From contig CM046341.1 of NCBI GenBank assembly GCA_025403435.1, forward strand, positions 14,744,447-14,808,446: DNA of 64,000 bases, given 5' to 3'. This stretch comes from Artocarpus heterophyllus (taxonomy: Eukaryota; Streptophyta; Magnoliopsida; Rosales; Moraceae). Shown in pieces: positions 10,436 through 21,850 of the stretch; position 1 is the first letter of the stretch; the number at the start of each line of letters is the position of its first letter. A program made the position numbers and the translations under genes. Under the pieces are notes generated by a model. It ran no database searches, was not told where the DNA came from, and saw only the letters and a list, made by a program, of their open reading frames with translations.

Positions 10436-12890
10436 TCAAACCTTACAAAGCTTGAGTTCATTACATTGGATATCACGGGAAAGAATTATATGCATTGGAT
10501 TCTTTTGTAAAAATGCATCTTGAGTCAATAGGTTTCTCAGAGACAATCAAAGAAGGCAATATCACATCATTGCAAGATAAGGCAAAAGCGATGATTGTCC
10601 TTCACAACTCCATGATGAAGGTTTCAAATGTGAATATCTCATTGTGAAAGATCCAAGTGCATTATGAAAGGATCTTAAAGAAAGATTCGATCATCAAGAG
10701 GAATTTATACTTCCTACAACTAGTATGAATGGAACACTCCGTGATTCTAAGACTTTAAAAAAGTCAATGATTATAACTCTGCTATGTTCAAAATAGTTTC
10801 ACAATTGAAATTTTGTGAGGAGAAAGTAACTGAACAAGGAAATAATAGAAAAAACTTACTCTATATTTCGTGTATGCCACATAACCTTACAGCAACATAA
10901 TTGGTTGCTTGGTTTTAAGAAATATTCTAAACTAATTTCTTCTTTTTTGGTAGCAGAGAAAAATAATGAGCTTTTGATAAAAAATCATTAGTATTGTCCT
11001 ACAGTATCGGTAGCATTTCCACAAGCAAATACAACAAGTATTGAAAATTTGAACGAGGACACAATCACTGTCATGGTTGTGGCCATGGACGTGGACGTGG
11101 TCATCGCCATGGTCTAGGATGCGGTTAAGGCATTTTACCCCACACAAAACCATACAATCCAAAAGAAGCATCATGAAAGAGGACATGATAAAGGGAAAAA
11201 TGTTCGTAAAAATTCTTCCTGAAATCCTAAAGATTCCTCCCATAAATGCAGTACCAAAGGGTATTGGGCTCGAGTCTACTGAATGCCAGAGCATCTTTGC
11301 AAACTTTATAAGGTGTCTATGAAAGCAAAAGAGAAGAAAGCAAATTTTATCAAATATCTTAATACTATAGATGATTGAACTAATCTTGATGTTTCTGATT
11401 TTACTGATGATTTTGTTGAAGGAGTTATTAATGATAACTAGATATCTCTACTATGCTTATTATACTAAATAATGCTTTTATAAGATATGTTTTGTTTTTA
11501 AAATATTATGTAATGCCTTATGTAAAATATTATGATTGAAACTTTATTCTCATTAAATTGTTTATTTTTGTGAAGCTTGATATGGTTTATATCAGTGACG
11601 GAGCAAATTTTAAAGATAATACTAGGGATATTTGCATATCGGATATTGGTACTACACACACTATCCTTAAATATAAAAAGTACTTCTCAGATCTAAAACC
11701 GAAAAAGGCAATCGTAAATACAATATCAGATCCTGCAGACTTGATTGAAGGAACTAGTAAAGCCAATTTCATATTGCCAAATGGAACAAAGTTTTTCATA
11801 AAAGATGCTTTGTTTTCTCTAAAATCCAAAAGGAATTTGTTGAGCTTTAATGACATATATCTTCATAGATATGATACTCATCTGGGACTGAAGATAATAA
11901 AAAGTAAATGTACATTACTAATGAGATTTTTGGAAAAAGTACACATTAGAAAAACTACCAGTGCTTTCCTCGGGACTGCATTACACATATTTAAATATGA
12001 TTGAATCACATGTTGTAGTTAAGAAAGATACTCAGATATTAAACTTATGGCATGAATGATTGGGGTCATCCTGGTCATCAATGATGCAAAGAATTATTGA
12101 AAACTCACATGGACGTCCATTGAAGGGCTAGAAGTTCCTTCAAACAAATAAAACTTCATGTACATCCTATTTTCTTGGAAAGTTGATTTTTAAACCATCA
12201 CTAGTTAAAATTAATAGTGAATCACCTATGCTTCTTGAATGTATTCAAGGTAGTAGATGTAGGCCTATTCACCTACCATGTGGGCCATTTAGATATTTTA
12301 TGGTATTGATAGATGCCTCTAGAAGATGGTCATACGTTTGCTTATTATCAATTCGTAATGTGCCATTTACGAGATTCCTTGCCCAAATAATCAAGTTAAG
12401 AGCATAATTTCCTGATTATACAATCAAGAAAGTTAGACTTGATAATGCCTGTGAATTTACTTCCTAAGCTTTTAATGATTATTGTATGTTAGTTGAAATT
12501 ATTATTGAGCATCCTATTGCTCATGTACATACACAACATTGTTTCGTCGATTCATTGATTAAGTTCCTCCAGCTTATTACTAGACCATTAATAATAAGAA
12601 CAAAGCTTCCAATTTCTACATGGGGTCATGCAATCTTACATTCTATAGCATTAATTCACATCAGGCCAAGTGCTTATCATAAATACTCCCACATTACAAG
12701 TAGCATTTGGTCAAGAACCAAATATTTTCCATCTAAGGATTTTTGGTTGTGCAGTATATGTATCAATTGCTCTATCACAACACATAAAGATGGATTCCCA
12801 GAGACGACTGCGAATATATATCAGCTACAAATCCCCTTGTATCATTAGATATCTTGAGCCTTAAACTAGATAAGTTTTTATGGCACGTTT
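10436..12890 (+). pseudogene. Decayed Ty1/copia gag-protease-integrase
   Basis: Conceptual translation gives an interrupted copia polyprotein. The gag region (10436-11390) has the LEFITLDITGKNY start typical of one copia gag group, then a His/Gly/Arg-rich stretch and the remains of a zinc knuckle whose first Cys pair is degraded. The protease region (11558-12004) has DICISDIGTTHTI, where the family has DS(A/G), and PNGTKFFIKDALFS. GAG-pre-integrase and integrase core follow (12007-12860), with LIDASRRW and LDNACEFTS around the catalytic Asp residues and FGCAVYV near the end. Stops and frameshifts break every domain. Reverse transcriptase and RNase H are absent; the sequence passes into gypsy-type 3' sequence after about 12990. 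Confidence 0.85.
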
Positions 12891-12996
12891 TGTTAATTAC
12901 TTGGAGCGAAACATGTGTAAGAGAGACATGAAAGGACAAGTTAAGTTGTGATAAAACATTAAAAGAATTGGAACAGGTAGATCAGTATGTTTTAGA

Positions 12997-13080
12997 CCAT
13001 TATTATCACCTATCTTGATAGATGAATGATAAGAATCCATTATTATCACCTATCTTGATAGATGAGCCATTGTTATCACC
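12997..13080. repeat. Short direct repeats
   Basis: ccattattatcacctatctt at 12997 recurs at 13037 (40-bp period), with a partial third copy at 13067. Confidence 0.85.
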
Positions 13081-13330
13081 AATTGGTTGGATTGGTACCT
13101 GGGATAGGCCTAAAAACCCTCTTATTCAAGAGAAAAAAGGTTCAACTCCTGGGGGACGCGCTCCCCCACTGGAGGCAAATCCGCGCAAAGGCTCCTCGAG
13201 CAGCCTCTCCGGCAATACGTTTGAGGGACCCGCCAGGCTCCGGCTGAGGAGCCCAATCCCTCAACAGAGTAGAATACCCCTAGTTTATCTCAACTTTTGA
13301 GGACGAAAATGTTGTAAGGTGGGTAGATTA
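13081..13330 (+). mobile_element. Gypsy 3' internal remnant with polypurine-tract relic
   Basis: A GC-richer stretch (13130-13265) is open from 13022 to 13300, but the peptide is not recognisable. It ends with ttttgaggacgaaaatgt and then gtaaggtgggtag. This resembles the conserved 3' end of plant gypsy elements, where 'gaggacgaaatt' is followed by an aaggggggtag-type PPT. The tract here is degraded. Confidence 0.45.
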
Positions 13331-15104
13331 TGATGTTCGAAAAAATCCAAGTAATTAACAAGTATAATTAATTAAGGATTTGTCCATAATTATACCACTA
13401 AGTTCGTAAGAAGCATTAGTTTAGAGCTTATAAGCACAGGTCTTGATAAGAATTATAAGATAACAACAATATGACAAGCTTAGTCATACAATGTTCATGA
13501 AATCAGTTTAGGAATAACCACGAACTTTCAGCTAGAAAGCTTAGCGGTAACCTAAGATATTAAGTAATAAGTAAGAAAGAGTGTAGAGTTTAAGATAAAT
13601 GTTGACTTGATACAAGTCAACATATTATTATTGTATCCAAACAAGATTTCAATCCGATAATCAAGCATATGATTGGTTATAAATAAGTATTCGAGTCAAG
13701 AGTTTTCTTAGAAGACCCAAACAATTTATTTTACGTAAAGATTCATGAAATTCCATGATTCTATAATTATAGTGAATTTGTGTAATGACCAAGAAAATCC
13801 TAGAATTAAACAACATAATTTACATGTTTAAGTCACGGATTTTTCCTGGAAAATATCATGTGTGATTTTATGACTGAAGGATTTATGAAATTAAAATAAA
13901 TATTTCAAAATTCTATAAAAAAATTAAAGTTAAATTTTAACTTTTGTGATAAAAAAAATCAAATGATAATCTCACTGCAATTTAAGGTGAAAGAAATTTC
14001 AAACCATATAACTTGAGAATTTAAATTATAAGAATTTTTAAGTATAGTATGGTGTTAGTAGCATACCAAGAAACACTCTAATGCATAATAAATCCTTAAT
14101 TGCCTGCATTAGTTAAAAATTAGAATTACCTGAGTAGCATTTTTGGTAAAAATACTATCTGAGTTCAGGAATTGACACTATCAGAGACTATGTCAATATC
14201 GAGGTAGAATGTAAAAAAGGTCAAGTTTATGTTTATGCAATCTAGGAAAAACTTTATGATCAATAACAATCCAACCTTAGTAGGAGATTTAAAAATGATA
14301 TCATTACCGATAAATTCAGAAGTTCGCCTTGGACTGTGATAAGTAAAGATAGTGCTAGAATTAAATTTCCTTGGGAGCTAGCTAGTTTCCCCAACTAGTC
14401 AAAAACTTATCTGCTTTGGGAGAAAATTGGAGACAAAATCTCTAAAAGTAAAAAAGAATTCTATAAAAATGGATCTTATCTCTCAAAGGAGAACTTATTT
14501 ATAAAAGATGGAGATGACATAATTCTTCTCTATTCCCTTAAGCCATGAGTGCCAATTTTAAGCTCATATTAGGCCAAGATTTTACCTTTCTTAAGTGTCC
14601 ATGAAATCCTCTAATTATGAGTTAGAAGTTAAGTAAAAACTACCAAGTTTAAGCATATGTCTATAGTAGATTTCTTCACAACAAGGCTTCATTTTGTCCT
14701 CTTTTTCTTCCATTTTCTCCTAAGGAAAATCGGTTCTTTCCTTCGATCCTCTTTCAAAAATTTCTAAGAGACTTTGGTGGAATCCCTCAAGGAAAGATAT
14801 TTAGGGTTATACCATCCAAACCTTTCTTTTAAAAAAGTTAAGAAATAGTTCATGATCTTATTTTAGTGATGATGACATGTAATAAAGTTTTATTTATGTG
14901 TATGTTATGGTTTTTAAAATTTGTATTGAAGTAGTTCTAGTTTATGCAAGTTTGGTATAAAAAAGTTTAGATTTAAGTTGTGATTTGGAGTTTAGAAAGA
15001 TTTTCTACTTATTTTGATCTTAAAATGGACATTTTAAAGATCAATTTTTGATTCCTAGAGAACTTCTCGATGTCGAATTTGGTTGACCTATTCTTGATCG
15101 AAGG
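13331..15104 (+). mobile_element. Gypsy LTR remnants
   Basis: The sequence after the PPT relic starts tatgatgttcgaaaaaatcc. A second, similar start, tgtaatgaccaagaaaatcc, occurs at 13790, so two related LTR pieces may be joined here. No ORF is seen. The right side ends at the copia primer-binding site at 15105. Boundaries are uncertain. Confidence 0.4.
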
Positions 15105-15605
15105 GCTCTGATGCCACTTGTTAATCTTAATGAAAAGTCTTTAACAATCAATTAATTCTTAAAATCAAAATACCAAAAATAGAAATTAACAAGAACTAAA
15201 ATACAAAAGATACCAAGATTTATCGTGGTTCGATCTAATTCGGATTTACGTCTATGACAGAACAACCCCAAAAGACACCACTATGTTCCAATAAAATTAC
15301 ACACTCAAGATGGATGATCTCTCAAGTTTTCTTCTCTCTTACAAAACTGATACAACTCTTTCTCTCACAAGAATTTCTCTTAGCTCTCAACCTAGAAGAC
15401 TTTCTTCTCAATCTCTCACAACTCAACTAATTCCAATGGATACAGAATGCCCTTACTCTGATATACACATCCCTTGTATAGAGTCCTAACGACTACTTTT
15501 TTTAAACTGCCCCTAATACTCTATTACAGATGTCTTAATCTAATTGGCTTGACTATACAAGGAATTAACTCAGCATGTCTAGTTTAACAGCCACGTGTCC
15601 CAACA
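15105..15605 (-). mobile_element. Copia LTR with primer-binding site
   Basis: The LTR spans 15119-15605, with termini tgttaatctt and gtgtcccaaca in plus coordinates, so it reads TGTTGGGACACG on the minus strand. Just left of it, ggctctgatgcca (15105-15117) is the complement of TGGCATCAGAGCC, the primer-binding site for initiator Met-tRNA. It is therefore a 5' LTR of a minus-strand element whose internal region is mostly lost. 'atcgtggttcgatc' within it resembles a motif seen in several small plant LTR elements. Confidence 0.6.
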
Positions 15606-15607
15606 TA

Positions 15608-15920
15608 TACATAGTAGAGGATCTTCATCGTTTATACTGAACATAATGCGAGTGTGACTTCTTATTTGCTCATCACACACACATCAATTGTCTGAAAATG
15701 GGAACTTGCCCATCATGGTATTACATTGGTCAATCAGTCATATTGGCATATCATAGTCATAATCATCATCATCATGATCTTGATTAGAGTAACCCAATAA
15801 AGATAGATATAGGAGAGGATCCTCATCGTAAACCATTTGTATTGTAGCATAACGCAAGTGTAGCTTCTTAGCTCATCAGACACAAATCAGTTACCTCAAA
15901 ACAGGAACTTGTCTCAATAC
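15608..15920. repeat. Imperfect direct repeat of about 110 bp
   Basis: The block at about 15610-15715 (agaggatcttcatcg, then gtgtgacttctta, then gaacttgccc) recurs at about 15811-15918 (agaggatcctcatcg, then gtgtagcttctta, then gaacttgtct) with moderate divergence. About 95 bp separate the copies. Confidence 0.75.
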
Positions 15921-16429
15921 CTCTCGAGAAAATTTTATGTTGTGTTTATTTATACCACACTTAAAAAAAGTTATGTCATATTATCATTCATGTTACATGT
16001 TAAGTTGTGCCATAAATGAACATGTGTGGTATTTAAAAAAATAAATCTTAAAAGATGTCATGTATGAAAATTTTCCATGTTTCTCATGGCCATGATTTTT
16101 TTTTTTATAGATTTTTTATGTTTTTAAATCTATAAAATCTTTTTATGACTAGGGTAGTTATATTGTTCTACTTGATTTTTGTTATCGATGGGGATGAAAT
16201 TGAAAGAATTTTTTGAAATTGTAAAGGATAATTTTGTGCTTTTTATAACAAATGGACAAATTGAGAAAGGGTTAAAGCTAGAATGTATAATTACGTAATC
16301 GACCCTTAAATTCTTCTAATAAGAAACTTTTTAGTAGCAAATAAATTGTACGATGGCGTAACAAGATAAAAATAAGACAAAATTAGGCAAATGATCTATT
16401 TTTATCACCTTTTTAAATAAATAGATAAA
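15921..16429. other. No gene recognised
   Basis: AT-rich. It contains a possible long hairpin, ataccacac at about 15951 against gtgtggtat at about 16026, and a small AT palindrome near 16107-16133. Confidence 0.5.
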
Positions 16430-16924
16430 CTTTACAAAAATTAAGAAAATGGCCAAAATTTTTAAAAATTATGAAAAAGGCCTTTTTTATTTGTATATTA
16501 CTAATAAACATTAGCATATCATCGATGTATATCATTGATTAACGTTAGTACATTACTTATTAACTATAGTTTTGTAATGACTGAGGAAATGTCATCAATA
16601 AAACCTAATATTTAATTAGGTTTAATTAATAAATTTATTCTTAAAAATGTGAAATTTTGTAAAAATAGTAATTTTTTGTGAAATTACAATAAAATATGAA
16701 TGAACGGCATTGATTGCAAATTTTATGGCATATGTAATGCAATGGTGGATATTATAAAATACAAATTTTATGAGTTTGATGACTCAGAGATTTGTGCATA
16801 ATATCCATAAAATGAATTTCATGTCACAATTAATTGTTAAATTGTGATATAAACGAATGGATGATTAGAATGTAAATAGGACATAGAGGTTGTCCTAACC
16901 CTAACCGGGGGTAGAAAAGAGGCC

Positions 16925-17115
16925 AGAGCAGTATAAGAATACTGCTAAATGAAAACGCAGATACGAAAAATGTTATGATTGGCCTCCAAAAGTAAACAAA
17001 AAGTAAGTTAAATATTTTTATACAGTCTAAGGATAGAAAGTACACTGATTTGACCATGACAGTATAGGAAAAATACTGTGTGGTAAAAAATTACACAGTA
17101 TAAATTTTTAACTCC
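16925..17115. repeat. ACAGTAT / ATACTGT motif cluster
   Basis: Inverted pairs include agcagtat against atactgct (about 16926-16946), acagtat against atactgt (about 17060-17080) and acacagtata (about 17094). This parallels the cluster at 3120..3290. Confidence 0.7.
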
Positions 17116-18804
17116 ACAAAGTGGACACTTCTTGATTTTCTATTGGGCCACATGTCAACAAAAGTGGCCCAATCACCTTGTGACACCTAGTGGTATACTC
17201 ATGGGTTACCATGAGTCATCAAATGTGATAAGGATGCATTTATGGCAAGTTTATCACAATTTTTCTTTTCTTTCCTTTCCTTCCAAGCTCCGGCAGCCAT
17301 AACCAAGAGTTCTAAAAAAATTTCTCAGACCCAAAACTTTGCAAAAATACCCCCAAACAAGCTTTACAAGCAAGTACAAGGATTTCCCACAAGTTTTAAG
17401 GTAAAATCCTAAACTTTTTAATGAGTTTTCAAGGGATTTTTCATGGATAAAGGGCAAAAATTAATCCATGGTATTTTTGCATGGAAAGGAAGCCTAGGAG
17501 GGAGTTCAAAGGAACTTTGAATGTTAGAAATCCAAAAAGAGCTATTTGGGTAAGTTTTAAGTTCAAAGTTTTGAATTTTGTTTTGATTTTTATTTCTTAA
17601 AACCCATGTGAGTTCTTGAGCACATATTTGATGGAATTTCATGTATATGTGATGAATGGCAAGTTTAAGTTGTGAAACTTTGGTTTATAGTGCAAAATGA
17701 CAATTTTTGCAAAAAGCATTATTTTTGCAATTTTGATGTTAGACTTTGCAAAAGTGATGTTTGAGCATGACAATCTTTTGATGAAGGCATGAAATGGCAT
17801 CTGCAGGGGTAGAATTGCAAGTTTGAAATGGATTTTTGTAAAAATGCCATAGGGACTAAATTGAAAGAAAAAGTTTCTTCTCGACATATTTGAAAAATAG
17901 TAAAAAAAGCCCCTGTATAGTGAGATTTTGGAAAAAGTTAAAACACAAAAGTTGTAGATCTCGACGAAACTGTTAGGTCACTTTGATGGTTTGTCTAAAG
18001 ACTCAATCGTTTGTGAGTTTTTTATTTTTTAAGAATATGTTAAAAGTGAAAAAAGTGTTAAATGGTAAAAATGTCATTTTTTAAAATTATTTAAGGTATG
18101 TACCTTAAGTAAAAATGATCCTTGAGAAAAATAGGAAATTTTGATGCAAAGAAGTAAATTTTAGTCCTGGGGGTAAAATCGTCAAAATTTTCAGTTCAGG
18201 GACTAAACCGTAAAGTTTTATGAAAATGGGGCATAATTGAGAAATAAAGAGATTTGACCCACTAGGGTGTTATTTTGAAATTAGTATGTGGTTATAAGAA
18301 TAACGAAATCGAGCTCGGGTAGGTTAGTGGACCCATGAAGGGTAAAATCGTCATTTTTGTCCAAATAACCCGAACCGCTTTGAAATGTTTCCAATGGGAT
18401 AAGAAAATGACTAGAAAGGTTATCGCCCTTCGTTAGAAATGATAGGGTAAAGTTAGATAGAAATAAGAAAAAAACAGTGGTTTTTAGAGTTATACATAGT
18501 AATGCAACTCAATTTATTAACTAACGAATGTTTTGTATCGAAACATAGTGGAATTTGGTTAATGGCTTTGTAATTAGGCAACAGGATCCTAGGAGTCTAG
18601 AAGAAGGGAAATCGAGGTTAAGTTGCCTGACATTCGCATCAAGTAAGTACCTTTCCCACCTACAGTATGAAATGTAGGTTTAGAAAGAAATGTATGTATA
18701 TGTATACCTATGCGTATAATTAAGTGTAAACTTATATGTTTGCCATGATATGAATACCTAAGGATATAGTCATGTATGAATAATTGTGAACATATTAATG
18801 TATG

Positions 18805-19290
18805 CCAGTGTGTACAAGATGTTATGTACCGGTGTGTACAATAATGAAAATGAGCATGTGTACCACGATTTTGTACCTGTGTGTATAATATGTTATGTAC
18901 TTTTGTGTACAATAATGAAAATGATCATGTGTATCATGATTTCGTACCTGTGTGTACAATGATAAATACTTGAGTATGTATAAAGTTGGTATCTGTGTGT
19001 ATATTTTATGTTAAGTACATGTGAGTACATTATGCTATATAATTGTGCGTATATTAATGTATACCTGTGTGTATATTTTATGTTAAGTACTTGTGAGTAC
19101 ATTATGCTATATATACCTATGCGTATATTAATGTATACCAGTGTGTATATTTTATGTTAAGTACTTGTGAGTACATTATGTTATATACCTATGCGTATAT
19201 TAATGTGTACCAGTGTGTATATTCTATGTTAAGTACCTGTGAGTACATTATGCTGCATACCAGTGTGTATAATAATGTGTACCAGTGTCG
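18805..19290. repeat. Minisatellite with 72-74-bp units
   Basis: gtgtgtatattttatgttaa recurs at 18995, 19067, 19141 and, with one change, 19213. Each is followed by gtacYtgtgagtacattatg and a (c/t)ctatgcgtatattaatg segment. The units contain shorter gtac/gtgtac subrepeats that extend left to about 18805. Short ORFs in this area (18893-19102, 19154-19429) are by-products of the repeat. Confidence 0.85.
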
Positions 19291-20073
19291 TACAAGAGCA
19301 ATTATGTTATGTATAACATATGATCATCACTTCATGCATGGTATGATAACCATAATAAGTGAATTGGTAAACGAATCACCAAAAGTTAAGACAAGTGTCG
19401 TACCGGCTCCTAACTCAAGGGGAGTTTAAAGGATATGTTACGGTCACTGTGTTATGTAGACCTAAATGAAATTGCGCAATGGTACGAACACTTGGGCCCT
19501 AGTAAAGATGAGAAATGATGAGGATAAAGAAGTTTATAAGAAAGCATAATTGATTCATGCATTCATATGAATATCCATGTGAGATTTATGGGACTTACTG
19601 GGCGTTAGCTCATTAAGTATTTCATATTGTAGGTATTCCAACGAGAAGGTCAGAATAAGTTCAAATGGTGAGCTGGCGGAGGGGTGGATGGTGTGCAGAT
19701 TGGATATGGAGTCCGCTGCTGTAATGTTTTCCGCTACACATGTTTAAAATTATTTTGATATGAAATGTTTAAAAGAAAGATGTTATGAAAGTAAAAGTAT
19801 TAATTATGTAAATACAAGTATGTGAAAGTATTTTGGGAGTTATCAAAGTTAATGTAAGTAAATTATTTATTTCTGTTTTAAAAAAAAAATTCCTAAATTT
19901 TTGCCCTAAAGTAAGTAAGAAAGAGTTTTATCACAGCCCAAAAAGGCAGGCTGTGACAAGCTTATCACTAATAAATTGGTTTATATCGATCTACTAATGA
20001 CCTATCATCGAGAAACTAGTAAAGTAATTAGTGAATAGACCACCAACTTAATCAATAATAAACTACAAATCAA

Positions 20074-20160
20074 TACATAATTAATGTACAACAGTATATC
20101 AATGATATACTTATAAGTATCAATACATCATTGATGTATTTCAATATATCATTGATATAC
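20074..20160. repeat. Array of consecutive short palindromes
   Basis: Four palindromes follow each other: tacataattaatgta (20074-20088), gtatatcaatgatatac (20094-20110), aatacatcattgatgtatt (20122-20140) and tatatcattgatata (about 20145-20159). A small cttataag lies between the second and third. Confidence 0.85.
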
Positions 20161-20235
20161 AAAAACAACCATTTTTCTAATTTTTAAAAACTTCGGCTAT
20201 TTACCTCCAAATCTCTAAAAATAAAAACTTTGACA

Positions 20236-21500
20236 AATTTTGAAAATCTTAGCAGTACTTGGTTTAAATATAAATATAAAAATAAATACCTCATGAAATG
20301 TACACAAACTTCACAAACACATACTTAATACACACACGCACGCCCACAAACAACAGCCCAAAATCAAAATATGCAAAATATTTTAAATTTTTGTATAAAA
20401 TCCTAAAAATTTAGACTTAGAAGGAGAACTAGTCAAGAAAGAGAAGTTGTATCATTTGAACTCTATATGAAGACATATACATTCGAATATATATATATAC
20501 AATCACAAATACATAAGAATTTTAGATGACAACATAGACTTTTGAGACATTAAATGAAAAATATTCTTTCTACTGTGTTAAAATCCCTTAGAAACAAACA
20601 TTTTACATTTCCCATGGGATGGGACGTGATCATCTTCAAAAATTTTAGAAGCCATTCTCGAATCTTGACACCATGGACTAAAACATTCAAATTAAAAAAA
20701 AAAAAGAAGAGCAATTTGGAGAATAATTTGTCAAAATTAAAATTAAGGAACTAGGGTGACACAATAGCGATCACTGTGGAATAGTAGTACTAATTAATAA
20801 GACCAAAAAAGAAAAAGAAACATTGTATTTAAGATGTGTGAAAACTTTGTTAGAACTTAAAGTTGAAACTTAAAAATTGTAGTATGTTAGGGCTTAATAC
20901 TCTAACAGACTTTGATTTTTACTGTGACATGTGAGAGCTTTATACTGTAGCAGTTAGAACTTGTTAGTTCCAACTAATGTTGCCGAACAAAGCTTAATGT
21001 TCTCAAAATTGGACTTTTGAATTCCAAATTCACATCAAATTTGTACCTTTTATTGATCAACATTGCTTAGCTTGAAAAAATAATTTTCACGTCTATTTTA
21101 AGGATAAACTTATGAATTATGTAGTCCAAATGATTTTTTTTTCTTTTTACACATTTAAAATATAGGGATACAGTTCTAGTAACCTTCTCATACCAGGCAT
21201 GATAGAACAATAAACATCCTGGCTTCTTTTCACTAGCGTAGCGACAAACATCCACACAAGACAGACTTCCCCACTCGCTTTCCATGTTTTTATTTGTTTT
21301 CAAGTGAGAGTGAGCATTTTTCTGCTTTGTAAGTAAAGTTATCGGGTTCCAAATTCCCAAAAAAATCTTAAAGAGCGGAATTATTAGATCTCAGAAGTTG
21401 GACAAACTTCAGTCAAAGGATCAAGTGCTAAGTTCTAAACAACGCAAAAGATTCTAGTTTCAACATATTTCAAGGCTCAATTAGAAGATACGCATTACAA
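20236..21500. other. No gene recognised; downstream flank of the KDEL receptor gene
   Basis: AT-rich. Open frames at 20554-20754 and 21067-21360 give no recognisable protein. The segment nearest 21500 may include the 3' UTR of the minus-strand gene that follows. Confidence 0.45.
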
Positions 21501-21850
21501 CATATATATGTATCTACATATGACAAAATAAGAAAAATACAATAATTCTAGTATCTAGAATACTTTCCATACAAAAGCTTTGTTCAACTACAAGTCTTAC
21601 GAAATCAAATTCTGACAAAAATTAAACAACCTCAACAATAGTCAGCTATTGGTAAGATGGTACGAACGATCAATCTCAACTTAATGACAAATCAAAACAT
21701 TTTGTCATGAAAGAACATGGCTGCTGCAGTTCAATAAACAAGAAAACTCAATGACGACGAGAAAAGGCTGAGCATCTCGCATCATGCTGAGACATGTTCC
21801 TATTATGTTACTTGCGCCCTTAGGCAACCCAGTAAACATCAAGGATCATT

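Larger units (their letters stand above)
16573..19958 (+). mobile_element. Solo LTR of a third long-LTR family
   Basis: It runs from tgtaatgactgagg (16573) to ggctgtgaca (19958), 3386 bp, flanked by agttt on the left and agctt on the right, a 4/5 match to a target duplication. It lacks PBS, PPT and coding sequence. Features shared in style with copy B are an 'acacttgggccct' block (19487), a 'ggcggagggg' block (19675), a motif cluster near the 5' end and an inverted repeat at the 3' end (tcacagccc against ggctgtga). It holds a 72-74-bp minisatellite. Confidence 0.7.
16430..20235. mobile_element. Small TIR element (MITE-like) split by a solo LTR
   Basis: The left arm 16443-16482 (aagaaaatggccaaaattt and onward) is an imperfect inverted match to the right arm at about 20170-20209 (ccatttttctaatttttaa and onward). 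The matches include atggcc/atagcc and tttttaaaaatta. Without the inserted LTR the element would be only about 0.4 kb. The internal sequence is rich in tatatcattgata palindromes on both sides. The outer ends are not precisely determined and the superfamily is unknown. Confidence 0.45.

Noticed and set aside
13022..13300. 92-codon ORF rich in Pro/Ser/Arg
   Set aside because: It starts in a local direct repeat and ends in a gypsy PPT relic. No recognisable domain.
18893..19429. Tyr/Thr/His-rich ORFs
   Set aside because: They are translations of a minisatellite and appear on both strands.
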